From Blastocatellia bacterium (GTDB taxonomy: Bacteria; Acidobacteriota; Blastocatellia; Pyrinomonadales; Pyrinomonadaceae), in assembly GCA_013695495.1 (NCBI GenBank), contig JACDAK010000044.1:1-9660 (forward strand): a stretch of DNA of 9,660 nucleotides. Reading direction: 5' to 3'. Under the pieces are notes generated by a model. The model was not told where the DNA came from. It saw only the letters and a list, made by a program, of their open reading frames with translations, and did no database searches. A program made the position numbers and the translations under genes. This document shows, piece after piece, positions 6,508 to 9,660 of the stretch. Numbering within the stretch: position 1 is the first letter of the stretch; every line of letters starts with the position of its first letter.

Positions 6508-7383
6508 TCAGTTTTGGCCGCTTCCCGCTTTCGTCTTCAGAATGCGGTGGCGGCCAAATTCGTTAAGGAGAGGGCGAAGCTCACAGATTATCTTGTCGTG
6601 AGCGACGCCGTTCGAAGCCACGATCCCGCCCCAATTTTGCACGTCCTCAATATCATAACGATATCGCTGCCCCCAGAGGTCCGTCAGACGACCACCGGCC
6701 TCTTCAAGGATCACCTCCGGCCCGCACGTGTCCCACATTTTCGTTCGCGGGCTGAGATGTACGTAAACATCGCACTCCTGTTCGGTAATCAGTCCGACCT
6801 TTAGCCCGACGGATCCCCGCGGCACTGCCTTTCTGAAGCCGATATCCCCCACGATCCGTTCCATTTTCTCACTTCGATGATTGCGCGACACAGCCAAATT
6901 CATCCGGGTAAGATCCGTCTCTCCCGTCACAGAAAGTTTACGGCGCGCCGCTCCAACATTTTCGGCATAGGATCCGTACCCTCTCGCGGCGTAATAGAGC
7001 GTTTCATGATAAGGAAGCAAAACCACCCCAACCACGGGGATGCCCTCGACAGCAAGCCCGATCTGAACCGCGAAATCGCCGTCTTTCTTGATAAAACCGG
7101 CGGTCCCGTCGATCGGGTCGATGATCCACACACGCTCGCTCCCGAGACGTATGGCGATCTGGTCGTCCTCTTCTTCTGAGAGTATCCCATCGCCCGGAAA
7201 CATCTTGCTGAGGCCCGCGACGATCATGGAACTCGCCTCGCGATCGGCCGCCGTTACCGGCTCTGAAAAACTATCGATACCGATCTTATCTTCCACGACA
7301 AGATCGGTTTCGTAGTGTTTGAGAATAGCCTTTCCAGCAACTTTAGCGAGGGCTACCGCTGATTCTAACTCGCGTTCGTACAT
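6508..7383 (-). CDS. cysQ: Inositol-monophosphatase-fold phosphatase, CysQ-like 3'(2'),5'-bisphosphate nucleotidase
   Basis: The 291-residue protein has the metal-dependent, Li-sensitive phosphatase motifs in order: EPVTAADREA at 41-50, LSEEE at 68-72, WIID89PID92GT at 86-94 and MWD218TCGPEVILEEAGG at 216-231. The metal ligands are E70 or E71, D89, D92 and D218. The segment after DPIDGT (AGFIKKDGDFAVQIGLAVEG) resembles CysQ/BPNT more than inositol or fructose phosphatases, so hydrolysis of 3'-phosphoadenosine 5'-phosphate is the best guess; a general IMPase is the alternative. An upstream in-frame start would give 307 residues but runs into the preceding gene; ATG 7383 fits the family. It lies 25 nt after the zinc-ribbon gene and is probably co-transcribed with it. 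The last ~15 codons overlap a long hairpin. Confidence 0.88.
   Translation of the reverse strand: MYERELESAVALAKVAGKAILKHYETDLVVEDKIGIDSFSEPVTAADREASSMIVAGLSKMFPGDGILSEEEDDQIAIRLGSERVWIIDPIDGTAGFIKKDGDFAVQIGLAVEGIPVVGVVLLPYHETLYYAARGYGSYAENVGAARRKLSVTGETDLTRMNLAVSRNHRSEKMERIVGDIGFRKAVPRGSVGLKVGLITEQECDVYVHLSPRTKMWDTCGPEVILEEAGGRLTDLWGQRYRYDIEDVQNWGGIVASNGVAHDKIICELRPLLNEFGRHRILKTKAGSGQN
6513..6558. repeat. Long hairpin at the convergent 3' ends of the radical SAM and cysQ genes
   Basis: TTTGGCCGC (6513-6521) pairs with GCGGCCAAA (6550-6558). After a 3/2-nt internal loop, CCGC (6525-6528) pairs with GCGG (6544-6547), leaving a 15-nt loop. On the plus strand it begins 16 nt after the radical SAM stop codon; on the minus strand it sits inside the last codons of cysQ. 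There is no clean T-tract on either side, so it may protect or define 3' ends without being a classical terminator. Confidence 0.4.
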
Positions 7384-7390
7384 CACCACT

Positions 7391-7396
7391 AAGTTA
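7391..7396 (-). promoter_or_regulatory. Possible -10 box just upstream of cysQ
   Basis: On the minus strand TAACTT (TANNNT) ends seven bases before ATG 7383, the same geometry as at sbcD and the SDR gene. The intervening AGTGGTG could instead be a weak ribosome binding site, so this may be chance. Confidence 0.25.
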
Positions 7397-7408
7397 TCAC
7401 AAATGCAT

Positions 7409-7642
7409 CTATGCTTTGTCTGCAAGCTCACGGATGCCGCAGCGTGGGCAGAGCAAAAACCGCTGAGCCGCGTCGGCCCACTTGGCCCGGGCAGGGCTGG
7501 CCATGCTGGGTGATTTACTCTCCGCCTCGCCTTCGGTCATCAGACGCGACGGCCCGTCGGCCTGCGGCTGCTTAAGCTCACGCTCGCAGTGGCGGCAGAT
7601 CCAGCCCGTTCCGTCGTTATAAAAATCCTCAAGTTCCTGCAT
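7409..7642 (-). CDS. Small double-CxxC (zinc-ribbon-like) protein, function unknown
   Basis: The protein has 77 residues. C16RHC19 near the start and C65PRC68 near the end make a four-cysteine set that could bind one zinc. They are separated by 45 residues rich in Ala, Ser, Glu and Lys that look disordered. WICRHCE and LLCPRCG both read as treble-clef or ribbon knuckles. I do not recognise the family. The gene lies between htrA and cysQ on the same strand, 25 nt before cysQ. Its ATG follows immediately after the T-run of the htrA terminator, so there is no room for a separate leader or Shine-Dalgarno; expression must depend on read-through, on a promoter inside htrA, or on leaderless initiation. 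No other in-frame ATG retains the first CxxC. Confidence 0.7.
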   Translation of the reverse strand: MQELEDFYNDGTGWICRHCERELKQPQADGPSRLMTEGEAESKSPSMASPARAKWADAAQRFLLCPRCGIRELADKA

Positions 7643-7665
7643 AAAAAAGCGGGCACTTGGCCCGC
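7643..7665 (-). terminator. Rho-independent terminator after htrA
   Basis: On the minus strand the stem GCGGGC/GCCCGC (7665-7660 with 7654-7649) closes a 5-nt loop and is followed by six T (7648-7643). It starts 11 nt after the htrA stop codon. The T-run is directly followed by the ATG of the small zinc-ribbon gene at 7642. Confidence 0.85.
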
Positions 7666-7676
7666 CTTGTTGTATA

Positions 7677-8867
7677 TTACTCGCTTGCCCGGCGAGTCGC
7701 CGGTTGCGAAGGCGGTGGCGTTAGCCGCACCGGTACGTTTACCCGATTTCCGCCGCGGAACACCTCTACATTGATAGTGTCGTTGAACTGCTTGCGATCT
7801 AGCAAGCGGTAAAGGTCGTCAACGCTCCCGACAGCCTCGCGGTCGATCGTGAGAATTATGTCACCCAAAGCAACGGAACCGTCAGCCTTCCGAACCAGCC
7901 CACGCAGCCCCGCATTCGCTGCCGCTCCGCCAGGTATAACTGCCCCAACCAGCAGCCCGCTATCAACCGGCATTCTGTAACCGCGCCGTGCCAATGCAGC
8001 CACGCTGTCCAGATTTGCACCGAGCTTCGGTCGCCGGACCTCACCATACTGTATCAACTGCGGAATAACGCGACGTGCCGTATTGACCGGCACCGCGAAC
8101 CCCACGCCCACAGATCCACCAGCAGGCGAAAGTATCTGCGAGTTGATCCCGATCATGCGGCCATTCTTGTCCAGCAACGGACCACCCGAGTTGCCGGGAT
8201 TGATAGACGCATCCGTCTGAATAGCCGCATCGATCGGACGGCCGTTTCGAGCCCTGATCGGCCGCTGAAGCCCCGAGATCACGCCCGTGGTCAAAGTGCG
8301 GTCCAGCCCAAATGGATTCCCGATCGCGAGCACCTTTTGCCCTACCGTAAGCTGATCGGAATCGCCAAGCGGAACGACCGTCAACGCTCGCGCCGGTGCG
8401 TCGATCTTAATGACGGCCAGATCAGTGTCCGGGTCACCGCCGATCACCCGAGCCTGATACACCTGCTCTCCGCCGAAGTTCACCGAAACCCGCGAGGCAC
8501 CTTCGATCACGTGGTAATTAGTGAGGATGTGCCCGTTAGTATCTATTACCGATCCGCTGCCGTTACCCCGGCCCTCTTGCTCGCCCCACCAACTCTGCGT
8601 GACCGAGGTCGTATTAATGAACGCTACTCCGGGCGATATCTGTCGGTAGACGTCGATGTTGTTCTGCTCATCGTTGAAAGTCGACGGCACGGATTGCTCT
8701 GTCGCTGCGGCTTCTGATTCGGCAAAACTCACGCCGCCGTACTTGGTCTGCCAAAGGGTCGCGAGAGAATACGCGAACGACGTCACACCGATCGTGACGA
8801 GCGCCGTTACAACACCTAGGAGAATTATCTGCTTTGCTGACAACTGGTAAACGATCTTATTGTTCAT
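7677..8867 (-). CDS. htrA: Membrane-anchored HtrA/Deg-family serine protease with one PDZ domain
   Basis: The protein has 396 residues from ATG 8867. A transmembrane anchor lies at about 13-39, followed by a flexible linker to about 70, which places the protease in the periplasm. The trypsin-like domain (about 75-265) has the full triad: H119 in LTNYHVIEG, D149 in DTDLAVIK, and S227 in NPGNSGGPLL. One PDZ domain spans about 285-383 (GLLVGAVIPGGAAANAG, then LGDIILTIDRE), like DegS or HhoA and unlike the two-PDZ DegP. The role is proteolytic quality control or signalling in the envelope. ATG 8867 is preferred because GGGAAG lies 5 nt upstream; in-frame starts at 8900 and 8948 (TTG) would put 11-27 extra residues before the anchor. 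A TTGACG (8948-8943) with a poor -10 (TAGCGG, 16-nt spacer) is a possible promoter. A strong terminator follows the stop. Confidence 0.93.
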   Translation of the reverse strand: MNNKIVYQLSAKQIILLGVVTALVTIGVTSFAYSLATLWQTKYGGVSFAESEAAATEQSVPSTFNDEQNNIDVYRQISPGVAFINTTSVTQSWWGEQEGRGNGSGSVIDTNGHILTNYHVIEGASRVSVNFGGEQVYQARVIGGDPDTDLAVIKIDAPARALTVVPLGDSDQLTVGQKVLAIGNPFGLDRTLTTGVISGLQRPIRARNGRPIDAAIQTDASINPGNSGGPLLDKNGRMIGINSQILSPAGGSVGVGFAVPVNTARRVIPQLIQYGEVRRPKLGANLDSVAALARRGYRMPVDSGLLVGAVIPGGAAANAGLRGLVRKADGSVALGDIILTIDREAVGSVDDLYRLLDRKQFNDTINVEVFRGGNRVNVPVRLTPPPSQPATRRASE

Positions 8868-8956
8868 ATTTTCTTCCCGACTCCATTCAACTGTTTTCAT
8901 CCATATGATGCCCCGAAACTCCGCTATCGTTGCGTAAACATTCGTCAATGAATACG

Positions 8957-8983
8957 AAAAAACCGCACTCCAGGTTCGTGCGG
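8957..8983 (-). terminator. Rho-independent terminator after the DUF5658 gene
   Basis: On the minus strand CCGCAC (8983-8978) pairs with GTGCGG (8968-8963) across a 9-nt loop and is followed by six T (8962-8957). It lies 38 nt after the stop codon of the membrane-protein gene and isolates it from htrA. Confidence 0.75.
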
Positions 8984-9021
8984 CTCAAACAAAATTAAAA
9001 TTTTCGGTTGAAGCTAAAAAC

Positions 9022-9384
9022 TTAAAAGATCATCGCAAGCAGGGCCCCGCCGGTTTGTAAGGCGTCAGGTAAATTGTTCGACGCATAGCCGAACGCCGCC
9101 AGGCCGGTTAGAAAGTGAATGCCCATCACACCAATGTAGAGGGTCAAGGCCAGAGTGACCCCATACTTCGCGATTCGCCGGTTCCCCCATTTCAGCAATA
9201 CAACCGCCACCGCTAATCCCATCGCGATCTTCACCGCCAGAAACGGTGCATCGCCGCGGTCGAGCAGATCGGCCATTAAGAGATTCGCTTCGGGTGCTGA
9301 ACCACTGCGTACCCAGAAGATCGTCAAAAACGCATCGATCATATTAAGCGAGAAGAGGAGCAGCGTTTCGCGAAACAGGTACAT
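9022..9384 (-). CDS. DUF5658-family small integral membrane protein
   Basis: The protein has 120 residues and three to four hydrophobic segments, at about 6-26, 48-65, 75-98 and possibly the C-terminal end. The N-terminal signature is NMIDAFLT followed by a G-x-APEANLLM segment, then a lysine-containing second helix (FLAVKIAMG). This matches the DUF5658 pattern NxxDxxxT...EANPLM...K, with Leu in place of the usual Pro. The function of the family is unknown; conserved polar residues in the membrane suggest more than a structural role, but that is inference. ATG 9384 is chosen because GGAG (9397-9394) lies 9 nt upstream; a TTG at 9402 would overlap that site. The gene has its own terminator and probably its own promoter, so it is likely a single-gene unit. 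Confidence 0.8.
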   Translation of the reverse strand: MYLFRETLLLFSLNMIDAFLTIFWVRSGSAPEANLLMADLLDRGDAPFLAVKIAMGLAVAVVLLKWGNRRIAKYGVTLALTLYIGVMGIHFLTGLAAFGYASNNLPDALQTGGALLAMIF

Positions 9385-9393
9385 AGAACTTTT

Positions 9394-9397
9394 CTCC
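9394..9397 (-). promoter_or_regulatory. Shine-Dalgarno site deciding the DUF5658 start
   Basis: GGAG on the minus strand, 9 nt before ATG 9384. It is one of the few clear ribosome binding sites in the window and argues against the TTG start at 9402. Confidence 0.55.
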
Positions 9398-9424
9398 GGC
9401 AAAAACTGTTTAAACGCGGCCCCT

Positions 9425-9456
9425 AAAAAACTTTACCCCCGGTTTTGAGCCGGGGG
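9425..9456 (-). terminator. Terminator-like hairpin upstream of the DUF5658 gene
   Basis: CCCCCGG (9436-9442) pairs perfectly with CCGGGGG (9450-9456) around a 7-nt loop. On the minus strand it is followed by TAAAG and six T, so the T-run is offset by five bases. It would end minus-strand transcripts arriving from the right before the DUF5658 gene. On the plus strand no T-run follows. Confidence 0.45.
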
Positions 9457-9569
9457 CGGAGCCTTGTAAAAGACATTTACTAGCTATCTGGGTCAGTATA
9501 CGACGAATAGAGCCGAATTTCAGAAAAAACTTTACGAATGAATAAGCTTTTTCGCTCCCCCGCAGATGA

Positions 9570-9575
9570 TACAAT
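9570..9575 (+). promoter_or_regulatory. Possible -10 box (TACAAT) near the right edge
   Basis: TACAAT differs from TATAAT at one base. A T-rich stretch, not a good TTGACA, sits at the -35 distance (about 9547-9553). Transcription would begin near 9583, just before the nested inverted repeat at 9597-9653. Confidence 0.3.
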
Positions 9576-9596
9576 CAGAAGTGAACTACTCAATCG

Positions 9597-9653
9597 GCAG
9601 GGTTTAATATGCAACCGATTCGTGCACGCTTCGCGTCGAAGCGGCAACCCTGC
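9597..9653 (+). repeat. Nested inverted repeat, possible structured RNA or the start of a plus-strand gene
   Basis: An outer stem of GCAGGGTT (9597-9604) with AACCCTGC (9646-9653) encloses an inner hairpin of CGCTTCG (9627-9633) and CGAAGCG (9637-9643) with a 3-nt spacer. A short TGCA/TGCA pairing (9610-9613 with 9623-9626) could make a three-way junction. It does not match tRNA, tmRNA, SRP, 6S or RNase P RNA motifs that I know. The same DNA also offers ATG 9609 with AGGG six bases upstream, opening a 17-codon frame (MQPIRARFASKRQPCYA) that continues past the edge; the frame is too short to judge. Confidence 0.4.
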
Positions 9654-9660
9654 TATGCAG

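Noticed and set aside
9490..9660. Minus-strand frame open from the right edge for about 57 codons.
   Set aside because: No domain or secretion features, irregular composition, and it covers the nested inverted repeat; too short to support as a gene end, although the hairpin at 9425-9456 could terminate such a transcript.

Overview
The window looks like a bacterial chromosome from the Acidobacteriota, most plausibly class Blastocatellia (Pyrinomonadaceae-like). This is inferred from the gene set: an S55-family protein of the acidobacterial or deltaproteobacterial type, a DUF5658 membrane protein, a 17beta-HSD-like SDR beside a B12-type radical SAM enzyme, and weak or absent Shine-Dalgarno sites at most starts. 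It was not tested by any search. Base composition is moderately GC-rich and even. I see no IS element, integrase, CRISPR array, tRNA or rRNA.

Layout, left to right. Positions 1-922 (minus) carry the N-terminal 307 residues of an exported S55-domain protein that runs off the left edge. It is divergent from a membrane-anchored alpha/beta-hydrolase-fold protein (1059-2021, plus) whose catalytic residues look lost. That gene meets, tail to tail with a 4-nt overlap, a two-gene minus-strand unit: an SbcD/Mre11-type nuclease (3978-2716) translationally coupled through TAATG to a stand-alone LON-domain protein (2716-2018). A 36-nt divergent intergenic region follows, with a perfect 8-3-8 palindrome and a -10-like box placed for leaderless transcription on each side. 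Beyond it are a classical SDR (4015-4824) and a B12-binding-domain radical SAM enzyme (4932-6497), both plus.

The right half is almost entirely minus strand. In transcription order it reads: a DUF5658 membrane protein (9384-9022) with a terminator, a membrane-anchored HtrA protease (8867-7677) with a terminator, a 77-residue double-CxxC protein (7642-7409), and a CysQ-like phosphatase (7383-6508). The terminator behind htrA ends directly against the start codon of the small zinc-ribbon gene. The radical SAM and cysQ genes converge with a 10-nt gap, and a long hairpin lies in the cysQ 3' end.

The last ~275 bases hold no confident gene. They contain a terminator-like hairpin, a possible promoter, and a nested inverted repeat that could be a structured RNA or the leader and start of a plus-strand gene continuing outside the window.

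Most genes are housekeeping or envelope quality control: HtrA and S55 in the envelope, SbcD in DNA ends, CysQ in nucleotide phosphate turnover. I see no defence island or clear novel multi-gene system. The best leads are the degenerate hydrolase, the symmetric leaderless divergent promoter, the SbcD-LON coupling, the SDR/B12-radical-SAM pair, the terminator-start-codon junction and the folded element at the right edge.
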